Assembly: GCF_004361815.1 (NCBI RefSeq)
Contig: NZ_SNWA01000001.1
Coordinates: 2,232,001-2,296,000 of the forward strand
Source of the DNA: Paraburkholderia sp. BL10I2N1
Lineage (GTDB): Bacteria; Pseudomonadota; Gammaproteobacteria; Burkholderiales; Burkholderiaceae
Direction of reading: 5' to 3'
Length of the DNA: 64,000 bases
The position numbers and the translations under genes are program-made. The notes beneath the pieces were generated by a model. It saw only the letters and a program-made list of their open reading frames with translations. It was not told the DNA's origin and searched no databases. Of this stretch, positions 55,935 to 64,000 are shown piece by piece; position 1 is the first letter of the stretch, and each line of letters begins with the position of its first letter.

Positions 55935-56138
55935 ATGGCAACTGGAACAGTGAAGTGGTTCAACGACGCCAAGGGCTTCGGCTTTATCACGCCGGACGAC
56001 GGCGGCGAAGACCTGTTCGCCCACTTCTCGGAAATCAAGGCAGAGGGCTTCAAGTCATTGCAAGAGAATCAAAAGGTCAGCTTTGACGTAAAGACGGGTC
56101 CGAAGGGCAAGCAAGCGGCAAACATCAAGCCGGTCTAA
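55935..56138 (+). CDS. cspA: Cold-shock protein CspA family
   Basis: The 67-residue cold-shock domain protein has RNP1 (KGFGFITP) and RNP2 (DLFAHFSEI) on the usual beta barrel: [20 protein letters not shown] and [20 protein letters not shown]. It binds single-stranded nucleic acid as an RNA chaperone. A preceding in-frame ATG (55932) is also possible. A truncated relative lies at 40788. Confidence 0.96.
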   Translation: MATGTVKWFNDAKGFGFITPDDGGEDLFAHFSEIKAEGFKSLQENQKVSFDVKTGPKGKQAANIKPV

Positions 56139-56276
56139 TAGACAGTCTGCCTCTTTGCAGCCTACGGCGCCCGGTTCGTCAGGCATCGTACTTCAAGGCG
56201 GAGTCGAGCAAGAGCGCCTGGCGATAAAGTGGCACCCGCCAGTAAGCGCCGCAATTCGACGTCAACACGAAGCGCG
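55962..56276 (+). repeat. Segmental duplication, copy 2 (csp and 3' flank)
   Basis: Intact counterpart of the segment at 40788 to 41090, covering most of the csp gene and about 135 bp after it. Confidence 0.7.
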
Positions 56277-56442
56277 TGCGGCGCCGTCACCACGCATGAC
56301 TCGAATGCCAATTGCTTCGGTACGCTCGCCGGCCTGGGTCTTTCCGCTCTCGCGTCGACGCTGTCGCCTTCCGTCGTCGAAACGGTAGGCCGCGCGACTT
56401 CATGAGTGGCTGCTGGTGAAGAATTTACTGGAGAATCATGCG

Positions 56443-56619
56443 ATGGATAACGCTTCGCGGGAAGAGAAGATTCGTGTGCGGGCCTATGAACTTTGGGAAA
56501 ACGACGGCGGCCCAGAGGGACGCGCCGACGAGTATTGGGAGCAAGCCCGGGCCCAGATAGAAGATGAAGAATCCGAGGCCGACAGGAACGAAGATGACTC
56601 AAAAGGACGGCTTCCGTAG
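56443..56619 (+). CDS. DUF2934 small protein, copy 2
   Basis: The 58-residue product (MDNASREEKIRVRAYELWEN, GPEGRADEYWEQARAQI and acidic end) is a close paralogue of the one at 41265. It starts at ATG 56443 with GGAGAATCATGCG upstream; the longer reading is less likely. It lies 305 bp after cspA on the same strand, while the other copy is inverted relative to its csp fragment. Confidence 0.85.
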   Translation: MDNASREEKIRVRAYELWENDGGPEGRADEYWEQARAQIEDEESEADRNEDDSKGRLP

Positions 56620-56926
56620 TGACTAAAATCGATTAGGCGCCGCGTAGGAGCCGCGCCGTGGACCGCCACTGTCCAGCGCGACCCTTGCAGGCGAACCGAA
56701 CTGAGTGAACTGGTGAAACCAGTTCAGGGTGTCCTGCGCACGTTGCAAGGACTCACGTTAACAACTGTTTCGAGGACCAGGGACAGCGGAACGCCCAGAC
56801 ACGGATGGACATCCTGGGCGATGCCAGCAATGGTCTCAACGTGGTCGGCTGAAAACGAAAATCCTCGCCGCATGCCACCAGCAGACACCCGCTAATACTT
56901 CGGCCGCACGGCAGACAGAGAGAACC
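56620..56926. other. Intergenic region
   Basis: About 300 bp; nothing recognisable. Confidence 0.35.
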
Positions 56927-57381
56927 ATGAGCCCGGAAGCAACGGCGGCAGGGCCTGGCATTTGTGTTCCAGCTCCGGTGTTTTACCTGGCAACGCTCGC
57001 GATAGGAATCGCACTTGAGTATCTGCTATGGCTCCGTTCCGATTCCCGGAGCTCCGTCAAAGTATGTGATTGCGTCGATTTTTTATTGTCGTCAGTGTTT
57101 TGATAATGCCGCCCGTCCTCATGCGCTTTCGTCGAGCTGCCACTCCTTTCGACTCGAGAAAGCCTGCTGCGTCTCGGATAACAGATTGACCTTACCGGTT
57201 CTCCCGCAATCCGCCATACGTGTCGTTGACGCTGCTGTATGTAGGTATTGGCATTCTCATCAACAGTGGATGGGTACTGGCCCTTGTGATTCCGGTAATC
57301 CTCTTGATAGATTTCGGTCCGCTTTTTTCTGCGCCCGAGAGGGTGCTACAAATTACGCGGACCGACATCAAGATGAGTTGA
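56927..57381 (+). pseudogene. Broken isoprenylcysteine carboxyl methyltransferase-like gene
   Basis: The N-terminus (from ATG 56927) reads MSPEATAAGPG then VFYLATLAIGIALEYLLWLR and leaves the frame by 57103. A second frame continues MPPVLMRFRRAATPFDSRKP, meets a TGA at 57187 where a Gly codon is expected, and goes on PYRFSRNPPYVSLTLLYVGI to a premature stop at 57381. The family signature GPYRFSRNPxY is plain. Deletion, frameshift, nonsense mutation and C-terminal loss make it non-functional. Confidence 0.78.
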
Positions 57382-57725
57382 CGCACACGGATTATGGCTG
57401 CGCCGATGTCGCGTGATTCTTCAGCGGCGTGTTACCGTTGGCCTGCTTCGACTCCCACTGCACCAAGTCATGTCTGACATCCCGAGCCGAGGTCATTTCC
57501 GCAACTCGATGGTGTATATCGTCGTGAACCTGGCCGCCGATGGTGCTGACCGACGCACTGACTTGGCAATAGAGGGACTCGAGCGAGAGTGCTATCGCGA
57601 ACGCGGAAGCTGCCGGAGCACGTTGCCGACGAGCCGCCGGCTCCGACCGGTACTGTCGATAACCCTTCTTTCTAGGCATGATGTATTGGTGAAAATCACG
57701 CTCCGCCTGCCATCCTGAAACCGTG
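57382..57725. other. Intergenic region
   Basis: About 340 bp; no supportable gene. Confidence 0.35.
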
Positions 57726-58202
57726 ATGCAATACGCCACCTATTCCCGCCGGGCCCGCGCGCTGTTTATTGATAGCATTTGGTGGACTGTGCTCGTGCTT
57801 TTCGTCCCTCTTGGTCCGTTGACGGAAGACCTGCTGAGTGCGCCAGCACGGGCCGGCCCGTCTATCCTGCTCTGGTCGGCAGTTGCTCAATGCATTCCGG
57901 TGGTCGTGACCGGTGTCATGTGGACCATCTGGGGCACTTCCCCGGGCAAACGAGCATTGGGTCTGCGCATTGTTGATGCCGATACAGCAGAGCCGATGAC
58001 GGCGAGACAAGCCGCGATGCGAACGTTGGGTTACCTGGTCTGTTTCGCGACCTGCGGCGCCGGATTTCTCTGGGTGCTGTTCAACCCGCGCGGGCAGGGA
58101 TTGCATGACCTCATGGCGAACACCGTGGTCATTGACGGAAAATTGCCCAAGACCCGGGGCCGACCACAATTGCGACACGACGGGCACGACGAATTGCCCT
58201 GA
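57726..58202 (+). CDS. RDD-family membrane protein
   Basis: The 158-residue protein has the RDD pattern: RRARALFIDSIWWTVLVLFV (Arg and Asp of the name), a second helix LLWSAVAQCIPVVVTGVMWT, GTSPGKRALGLRIVDADT, and a last helix before QGLHDLMANTVVI. It is a three-helix inner-membrane protein of unknown transport or signalling role. ATG 57726 is preferred to the overlapping GTG at 57723. Confidence 0.88.
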   Translation: MQYATYSRRARALFIDSIWWTVLVLFVPLGPLTEDLLSAPARAGPSILLWSAVAQCIPVVVTGVMWTIWGTSPGKRALGLRIVDADTAEPMTARQAAMRTLGYLVCFATCGAGFLWVLFNPRGQGLHDLMANTVVIDGKLPKTRGRPQLRHDGHDELP

Positions 58203-58484
58203 CCTCCCTCACCCACCTTGCCAATTGGACGACGCCCGGAAGTTCGGACGCCATAGTGTGCCCGCGATGGCGTCGCCCTCGTAGCCCTTGGAAAAGCTTC
58301 AGCAGCTTGCCACTGCCTATGGGTCTGGCGCCCTGGCGTGCCGCCACCGCCTGATTCAGCGCGCTTGCGAGGATTTCGCGCTGCGACTCATCAAGCGCGC
58401 TGCCGCGAAGAAATGCGAGCGCAGCTGCATAAGCGTCTCTCGCCGACCTGACTGCAGCCGATTCAGCCTTGTCTGGGCGATAAC

Positions 58485-59795
58485 TCAGGCTGGCACCTGC
58501 CCGGGCGCGCCACCCAGGATGCGTAGCTTCTCGTCGATATCTGCGATGGCGTGACCGGACGCCCGAACTTCTGCCACAAGCCTGTGGCCAGCCGACCGGC
58601 AGTTCGCGAGCGTGTCGTGCAGTTGCGGATTCGCCTGAAGGGTGCTCACGGCTTTTTCAAGTTCGGCAGGTGGCTCGCTCAGCATGGACGGGACAACTTC
58701 TTCGGGAGGTATCTGCGAGGCGTGACTCAATAGCTGAGACATCCAGTCGGAAGCATACAGCGCAGCATGTCGTTCAGCACGACGTGCTTCCGCCTGCTCC
58801 AGAGCGGCAAGGCTCGGCCGGTTCTTTTGAATGGCGTTACGCCATACGGCAATGACGTCGCCGCGAAGTTCGGCAATTGCGCCGGCGAGTGCCGCGCTCG
58901 GCCCACCCGCGACAATGCGACGGTCCTCCAGCTTGTCCAGGCGCTCCCGAAGGTCGTTGAGAAACGGTTGCCAGTCAGAAGGTAGTTCGCCTTTATTAGA
59001 GAACGCACGAGCAACCTCGGCAAGCTCCAGGCGAATGTCCACAAGTGCCTGGTTATCGGCGAGACGGGCTTCGTACACATCGTTGGAAGTGACCACCCGA
59101 CGATGCAGCGGAAACAGAGGATTGTTGTAGCGTCGCTGCAGATGCCGTTCGAGCGCGCCGGGCTGAGCGCTCCATTTCCAGCTCGGCAGGGAATGCGGGT
59201 CGAACGCAACCACCTCAATCATGGGCCTGAAAACCGCCAGAGCTTGCTCCGTGGCGTAGCGAAGGCAGTCCGCAAGTTTGAAGTCATTGCCCTCGAGGTC
59301 GGCACTGCCTTGCACAAAATAGGGAGAGTCCGGTGCCTGCCTTAAGAAGCCCGTTGCCAGAAAAAACTCCATAGGCAGGTCGACCGACTGGCCGTCCTGT
59401 TTGATGCTGCGCTGCTCGACCGGTGTGGCCTCGAACGAGTGAACGAGACGATTCTCCAGTTCGAGGAGGTTGTCGAGAACGTCCCCCGTCGACGGCTTCG
59501 CCTCGTCGGCAAGCAGGCAGAACGAGTCGCGCGCCATTTTTGCTGCGATAACGCCATGCTTTTCTGCGAAGAGCCAAAACCAGAGCGCGAGTTGATGCCC
59601 TTTTGCACCACTTTGTGCGGAGGTATCAACGGTCGATGCGAATACAATGCCTGGCGCCTTCCAGGTCGAAAACGGCGGCGAGTCGGCGCGCATGAGCATG
59701 CCTAACAGGAGCCGCAGTGCTTCGTGCGTATCGGTCGGCCGGTTGGACGTCGCAGCAGCGGGACGCTTCTCTGTCTTCCAGAACTTCCAGGTCAC
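58485..59795 (-). CDS. Hypothetical protein, 436 residues
   Basis: The soluble protein (MTWKFWKTEKRPAAATSNRP onward) is mostly helical. It has PGIVFASTVDTSAQSGAKGH, ENRLVHSFEATPVEQRSIKQ, and a long helical second half (LRERLDKLEDRRIVAGGPSA). No known domain is recognised. After the stop a different minus frame stays coding-like for about 60 codons, so the present end could be a frameshift product. It converges on the RDD gene. Confidence 0.7.
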   Translation of the reverse strand: MTWKFWKTEKRPAAATSNRPTDTHEALRLLLGMLMRADSPPFSTWKAPGIVFASTVDTSAQSGAKGHQLALWFWLFAEKHGVIAAKMARDSFCLLADEAKPSTGDVLDNLLELENRLVHSFEATPVEQRSIKQDGQSVDLPMEFFLATGFLRQAPDSPYFVQGSADLEGNDFKLADCLRYATEQALAVFRPMIEVVAFDPHSLPSWKWSAQPGALERHLQRRYNNPLFPLHRRVVTSNDVYEARLADNQALVDIRLELAEVARAFSNKGELPSDWQPFLNDLRERLDKLEDRRIVAGGPSAALAGAIAELRGDVIAVWRNAIQKNRPSLAALEQAEARRAERHAALYASDWMSQLLSHASQIPPEEVVPSMLSEPPAELEKAVSTLQANPQLHDTLANCRSAGHRLVAEVRASGHAIADIDEKLRILGGAPGQVPA

Positions 59796-59991
59796 AGTAT
59801 CCTCACCATTGTAAGGTAGCGACGGTATCCGAAATCCGCGCTGCGGCGCGACCGTACCGTTCGCATGCGAGCGCCGCTAACGATACTTGCACACTCTGAA
59901 GGGGGCGTAAACCGGCTTTCGGCGCAGCGTCACTGTGACGGTGCAGACGCAGTACGACTTTCCACGGAGTCGCTCGAGGGACAGGCTCAAA

Positions 59992-60342
59992 ATGGAATCC
60001 GATACGTATTACCCTAGCCACTACTTAGCCGCTCCAATAAACCCTCAGCGCGCCCTTCGCAACATGGATACTGCACACGACGAACCGTCTGTTTCCGCCA
60101 ACAAGGCAACCGTTGTCTTTCGCATTTCTTCGCATCGACGTACCGTCGAATGCGCCATTACGCGACAAGCCCTGGTCCAGTATTTCTGGGCGCCCGCTGA
60201 CGCTGACGACGCACGGCTCCTGAAGGCATTCGCCGACGGAAGCAAACGAATCGCGGCCGTCGCCGAACGAAAGATGCTGACTGCGCAACACGAGCCCGTC
60301 GTGCTGAACGCAGCTGACTTTGCTGACCGGGGCTTTGCCTGA
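59992..60342 (+). CDS. DUF1488-domain protein
   Basis: The core VVFRISSHRRTVECAITRQA, then LVQYFWAPADADDARLLKAF and IAAVAERK, matches the DUF1488 pattern of small soluble proteins. The start is uncertain: ATG 59992 (116 residues) or ATG 60064 (92 residues, closer to the usual size); neither has a strong ribosome site. Function unknown. Confidence 0.7.
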   Translation: MESDTYYPSHYLAAPINPQRALRNMDTAHDEPSVSANKATVVFRISSHRRTVECAITRQALVQYFWAPADADDARLLKAFADGSKRIAAVAERKMLTAQHEPVVLNAADFADRGFA

Positions 60343-60894
60343 GGCCGCCTGCCGCCACCCGCTTCCGATGAAAGATTCCCAACGGGTAACGCAGGGTATA
60401 ACCAACTGTCCTGGTTGGCGTTCGTGCGTGTCGACCACCAGACTACCGGGTCAGTGGCATCTCGTTCTTCAGTTCTGGCTACTTCCCAGCGCGTCGCGCT
60501 CAAGCTGTTCTCGGGATACGTGACGAACGTTCGCGGCGTAACGAGGGGTCAAGGCAACGATAAGAACCGCCCCCACGCGAGCCGGCAAAATCGGAATCTG
60601 AGGGCCGTCACAAATCATGCATTGGCCATCGAGCGGCTTGAGTGCCTGCGTGCATGGACATGTTCCGACAAGGTTGGGGTTGCCCCAAACAGCACAGCTG
60701 CACTAGCGTGGTCTCGCCGTGTCGCTGAGCCCAGTTTGGCTCGCATGCCGAAACTCGGCTGCCCCGTCAGACCGGGCCGCAGGTCGAGGCTGCAAGAGTC
60801 TTTTCGACTGACAGGCTGGTCAGTCGAGAGTCAGCTCCCTCGTCAATATCATGTCGGCGTTAACATTTACCTGCCCGGGCGAGATGCTCAGGAA
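60343..60894. other. Intergenic region
   Basis: About 550 bp; only weak frames, nothing recognisable. Confidence 0.4.
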
Positions 60895-61284
60895 CTACGG
60901 AACCGACTGTGTCAACATCCGGTCTGTGCTCCGGTCTGCATCGGCTCCCGGCATTTTCCTGCAGGATATTCGGGGCGCAGGCGTCGCACCCGCATGTAGT
61001 GCGGCGACGAGCATCGCGCAACGTTCTGAATCCGCCTCTCCTCCTGCGAGCAATTCCTGCTCAACCGCACGTCGGAGTAACTCGGGAACGGCGTCGCTGA
61101 GAGCCTGCGACAGTCGGTCGAGCGTTCGTTTCTTTCGACCATCCAGGACGGCTGCCAACAGGGCCGCGAGCTCCTCTGCAAAGGCGGTGGCAACCGGCGC
61201 GAGTGCGGGTCCGAGTTTGTCGCCCGTCCCGGGAATTTCCGACTGGTTGATTCTCTTCAATGCAGACTTGCGGCTTGTGGCCAT
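60895..61284 (-). CDS. Hypothetical helical protein
   Basis: The 129-residue product (MATSRKSALKRINQSEIPGT, then AFAEELAALLAAVLDGRKKR and LDRLSQALSDAVPELLRRAV) is strongly helical. ATG 61284 has GGAG 6 bp upstream. No family recognised. Confidence 0.6.
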   Translation of the reverse strand: MATSRKSALKRINQSEIPGTGDKLGPALAPVATAFAEELAALLAAVLDGRKKRTLDRLSQALSDAVPELLRRAVEQELLAGGEADSERCAMLVAALHAGATPAPRISCRKMPGADADRSTDRMLTQSVP

Positions 61285-61752
61285 TGTCAACTCCATAGAA
61301 TCTTCGGATAGTTGGCCTCAGCGCCCGGAATTCACGGATAGCGTCATCGATGTGCGAACGACTGTCGCGCCCACGTCGAACGAGCGTTCGCTTGATGTCA
61401 CTGTGTGGCGGACCGCTATCAACCGCCGCGTCGTGTAATGCCGCCGCAAGCGTGGCGCTGTTTGACGGTCCAAACGATGAAATAAAAGACGCTTAACCCG
61501 TTTAAAGCGACCCGGACGACACAGCTCATGTTGGCAAGCTTGTGCCGGAGACCACTATGCATCCCGTGAAAACGCGAACGCCACTTTTCCCCGAAAGACG
61601 CCGATGAGAGTCGATGCGGTTTATGGCCGCATCGCATCGCGGACGCCCCGTTACCAGCAAACGCGTCGCGAGGCTTTGCACCCATCGTCATCCGTCCTTG
61701 TGTGCGACTACGGTGCTTTCAGTTGCTCACATGCACTGGCGTCGCGCAGGCC
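61285..61752. other. Intergenic region
   Basis: About 470 bp; no supportable gene or terminator. Confidence 0.4.
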
Positions 61753-62493
61753 TCAACTCATATGGAGCCCACCGTTCAGTGAGAAGTCTGCACCCGTCGC
61801 AAAGGCCGATTCGTTGCCGGCAAGCCACGAAACAATCGAGGCAATCTCCGAGGCCTCTCCGAGACGGCGAACCGGGATGCTCTGGACGATTGCATCCAGT
61901 ACTTCAGGACGTACGGCACGAACCATATCCGTGCCAATGTATCCCGGTGAAACCGTATTCACGGTAATGCCCTTCGTTGCCACTTCCTGGGCAAGCGACA
62001 TCGTGAAGCCGTGAATACCCGCCTTGGCAGTCGAGTAGTTCGTCTGGCCGAACTGCCCCTTCTGGCCATTCACGGATGAGATGTTGATGATTCGCCCCCA
62101 CTCCCTGCTGACCATCCCCTCGATGACCTGCTTGGTCACGTTGAACAGGCTCGTCAGGTTCGTGTCGATGACATCGTTCCAGTTCTCACGCGACATCTTG
62201 CGAAACACGCCGTCTCGCGTAATGCCGGCATTGTTCACCAGCACGTCAATCTCACCGACCTCTTTCTTCACCTTGGCGAAAGCGGCTTCTGTGGACTCCC
62301 AGTCGGCGACATTGCCCTCCGAAGCAATGAACGAGAATCCAAGGGCGGTCTGCTCGGCCAGCCACCGCTCCCGCCGTGGTGAGTTGGGTCCGCATCCGGC
62401 CACGACCGTTAGTCCGTCCTTGTGAAGCCGCTGACATATCGCCGTACCAATTCCACCCATACCGCCCGTTACGTAAGCGATTCGCTTTGACAT
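61753..62493 (-). CDS. phaB: Acetoacetyl-CoA reductase
   Basis: The 246-residue SDR makes (R)-3-hydroxybutyryl-CoA from acetoacetyl-CoA with NADPH for polyhydroxybutyrate synthesis. PhaB signatures are clear: AYVTGGMGGIGTAICQRLHK, DVLVNNAGITRDGVFRKMSR, NISSVNGQKGQFGQTNYSTA with catalytic Ser, Tyr and Lys, and TVSPGYIGTDMV. It stands alone, without phaA or phaC beside it, so it is probably a second copy. Confidence 0.95.
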   Translation of the reverse strand: MSKRIAYVTGGMGGIGTAICQRLHKDGLTVVAGCGPNSPRRERWLAEQTALGFSFIASEGNVADWESTEAAFAKVKKEVGEIDVLVNNAGITRDGVFRKMSRENWNDVIDTNLTSLFNVTKQVIEGMVSREWGRIINISSVNGQKGQFGQTNYSTAKAGIHGFTMSLAQEVATKGITVNTVSPGYIGTDMVRAVRPEVLDAIVQSIPVRRLGEASEIASIVSWLAGNESAFATGADFSLNGGLHMS

Positions 62494-62558
62494 GTTCTAC
62501 CCTCGGTTGCTGTTGCGGTTAAGGATTCAAACTTGTGGTTCGCGTGCATGCATGCGGC

Positions 62559-62942
62559 TTACGCTGATTCGCACGCCTTCGCCTTCTGTGAGTCCGTGCT
62601 TTTTCGCTTCCGGGCGACGGGTTTGCGAGCAGACACAGGTCCGGGTGCCGCGCTGGGTACCCCCTCCGGCAAACGGCCGCACTCGATAAAGTCCTGTAGC
62701 ACCTTCGCCGCAGCCGGCTTCCCGCGCTGCTCCAGTCTTCTGCGAAGGGCCCCTGCAAATGCCTTCATGTCGTCGCGTCCGTGCCTGGCCTCGAACTCCA
62801 GAATGGTTTCCCTGACCGCCGCAAGCATGCTTTCCTCGTACATCATGCTCGCGATATGCGAGGCGCCGCGCGCCAACTCCATCTCGTATTCATTCAGGCG
62901 CGGCGGCTCCTCGAACGCCCCGTTTGGTTCAGCTGACTTCAC
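62559..62942 (-). CDS. Hypothetical protein with basic tail
   Basis: The 127-residue product has a helical core (LARGASHIASMMYEESMLAA, MKAFAGALRRRLEQRGKPAA) and a Lys/Arg/Ala-rich tail (SARKPVARKRKSTDSQKAKA) that could bind nucleic acid. The start is GTG 62942 behind AGGGG. It lies 66 bp upstream of phaB on the same strand and may be cotranscribed with it. Confidence 0.6.
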   Translation of the reverse strand: MKSAEPNGAFEEPPRLNEYEMELARGASHIASMMYEESMLAAVRETILEFEARHGRDDMKAFAGALRRRLEQRGKPAAAKVLQDFIECGRLPEGVPSAAPGPVSARKPVARKRKSTDSQKAKACESA

Positions 62943-63106
62943 ATCGATACCCCTAGGTTCTGCGGAAACACCTGCTGTGTCGCATCAGAAATGCGCACAG
63001 CGGTGTCATTTCGAAAGCGATGCCGACTGAGGTGTGCGCATCAGAACGTGTGAGGAGGGCCCGCGTGACACCGACTCCATTCACTGCAATTTCAATACAG
63101 TGCACA

Positions 63107-63379
63107 TCAGGCGACCTGAGTCTGCCCTGTGCAAAGCCAGTGAACGTCGAGATTGAGGACGGTGGCGAGACGCATACAGGCGTTCAGCGGCGGGACGGTG
63201 ATTCCACGTCGCCAGTATTGCACGTCGTATTCACTCACGCCCAGCCACTTCGCTGCGCGCGCAGAACTGATGCCGGCCCGTTTGAACGCCCTGTCGAGGC
63301 GTGCTGCCAAGGCACGCCTGAGGCGGTCATTCTCGGCAGTACGCTCGAGATGGTCAATATTCAGGGTGGCCCGATTCAT
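63107..63379 (-). CDS. HTH DNA-binding protein, copy B (XRE-like)
   Basis: The 90-residue protein is a paralogue of the one at 49658: LAARLDRAFKRAGISSARAA, KWLGVSEYDVQYWRRGITVP, and the end DVHWLCTGQ. The helix-turn-helix is better preserved here. ATG 63379 has GGAGATAAAGAAG upstream. Target sites are unknown. Confidence 0.78.
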   Translation of the reverse strand: MNRATLNIDHLERTAENDRLRRALAARLDRAFKRAGISSARAAKWLGVSEYDVQYWRRGITVPPLNACMRLATVLNLDVHWLCTGQTQVA

Positions 63380-64000
63380 CTTCTTTATCTCCCAGCTTAT
63401 TTTTTTAAGCGATTCAGCACCGATTCTCCTCGATGCCGAATGAATCTATGCGTCCGCCATGACGGCCTCGTGACACCATGTTGGACTCTCCCGTTACGCT
63501 GTATCACAGCCGGAACAGCGTAACAGTCGCAGTTCCAACTATTCCTCCGCATGTATACCGAAGTCAAACGAAAAATAAATTGAACGATTTCGTTGCACCA
63601 CATCAGGCTCGTGCCTCGGCTTTTCCGGTGACGAACTTTCTGCGCAGGCAACGGCTTTGGTCACGCAGCTTCGAAGCATTCGGTAGCGGGCCCCGGCGAG
63701 TGGATTGCAACACTTTTGCGGCGCTGCACACGTCCCGTGAAAGGCCCATGTCTCGCACCCGGTCGAAGCCCAGAAATGTTGCCAGGGTTTTCCCTGCAAA
63801 CCGTCTGTGACCCAACGCCGACGGGGCATTTGAGAAGACTCTCACGTACTGAGCACCGCTGCGATGGAACAGGTGATTGACATTCACGCGCTACCCCATA
63901 AAATGAGATATTGCTGCATCGCATCAATCATTCACTTTTCGTGACCCATGGTGCGCGATTTCATTCATCGGACTTGCTGACATCGGTCACTTCACCTTCT
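63380..64000. other. Terminal region without recognised gene
   Basis: About 620 bp to the window edge. Short frames on both strands lack domains; nothing supportable. Confidence 0.4.

Overview
The window looks like an accessory region of a Burkholderia-type betaproteobacterium (Paraburkholderia or Caballeronia-like). This rests on its high GC content, Gram-negative porin, PHB genes (phasin, acetoacetyl-CoA reductase), an H-NS protein and an HU protein with histone-H1-like tails, an Hfq paralogue and several small proteins of types common in that group. No rRNA, tRNA, CRISPR array or intact insertion sequence was seen.

Bases 1 to about 30,900 form a dense catabolic island. A LysR regulator (cut by the window edge) diverges from a frameshifted luciferase-like oxidoreductase, followed by an Old Yellow Enzyme reductase and a tandem EthD protein. 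Facing them, a long minus-strand operon encodes a porin, an ABC transporter of the branched-chain amino acid type (binding protein, permease, a fused permease-ATPase, ATPase), a second EthD protein and an exported CocE/NonD hydrolase. Next come an SDR dehydrogenase, a ketosteroid-dehydrogenase-like flavoprotein, a third EthD protein, two MFS transporters and three related IclR regulators. The island ends with a metallo-hydrolase-hmgA-fahA-maiA operon (the complete homogentisate route to fumarate and acetoacetate) and a CoA-transferase. The likely design is uptake, ester or ring processing, ring dehydrogenation and funnelling into homogentisate; the starting substrate is unknown.

Six copies of one 36-bp inverted repeat (11-bp half-sites 14 bp apart, with GC-type dinucleotides flanking the spacer) lie in front of the porin, SDR, flavoprotein/EthD, both MFS and hmg units, and nowhere else that I found. 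They tie the island into one regulon, perhaps controlled by an IclR protein.

Bases 30,900 to 64,000 are loosely packed. Intact genes include a sirtuin, a Sel1-like protein, an H-NS protein with two DNA-binding motifs, an H1-tailed HU protein, two SDRs, acylphosphatase, two receiver proteins, a hybrid histidine kinase, a PRC-barrel protein, Hfq, phasin, a cupin, CspA, an RDD membrane protein, PhaB and many small conserved proteins. Between them are remnants of dsbG, zwf, an enolase-superfamily gene, an isoprenylcysteine-methyltransferase-like gene, a cold-shock gene and a Uma2 gene. Several modules are present twice (csp with DUF2934, Uma2, a HTH protein, receiver proteins). This half looks like a decaying, duplication-rich accessory segment.
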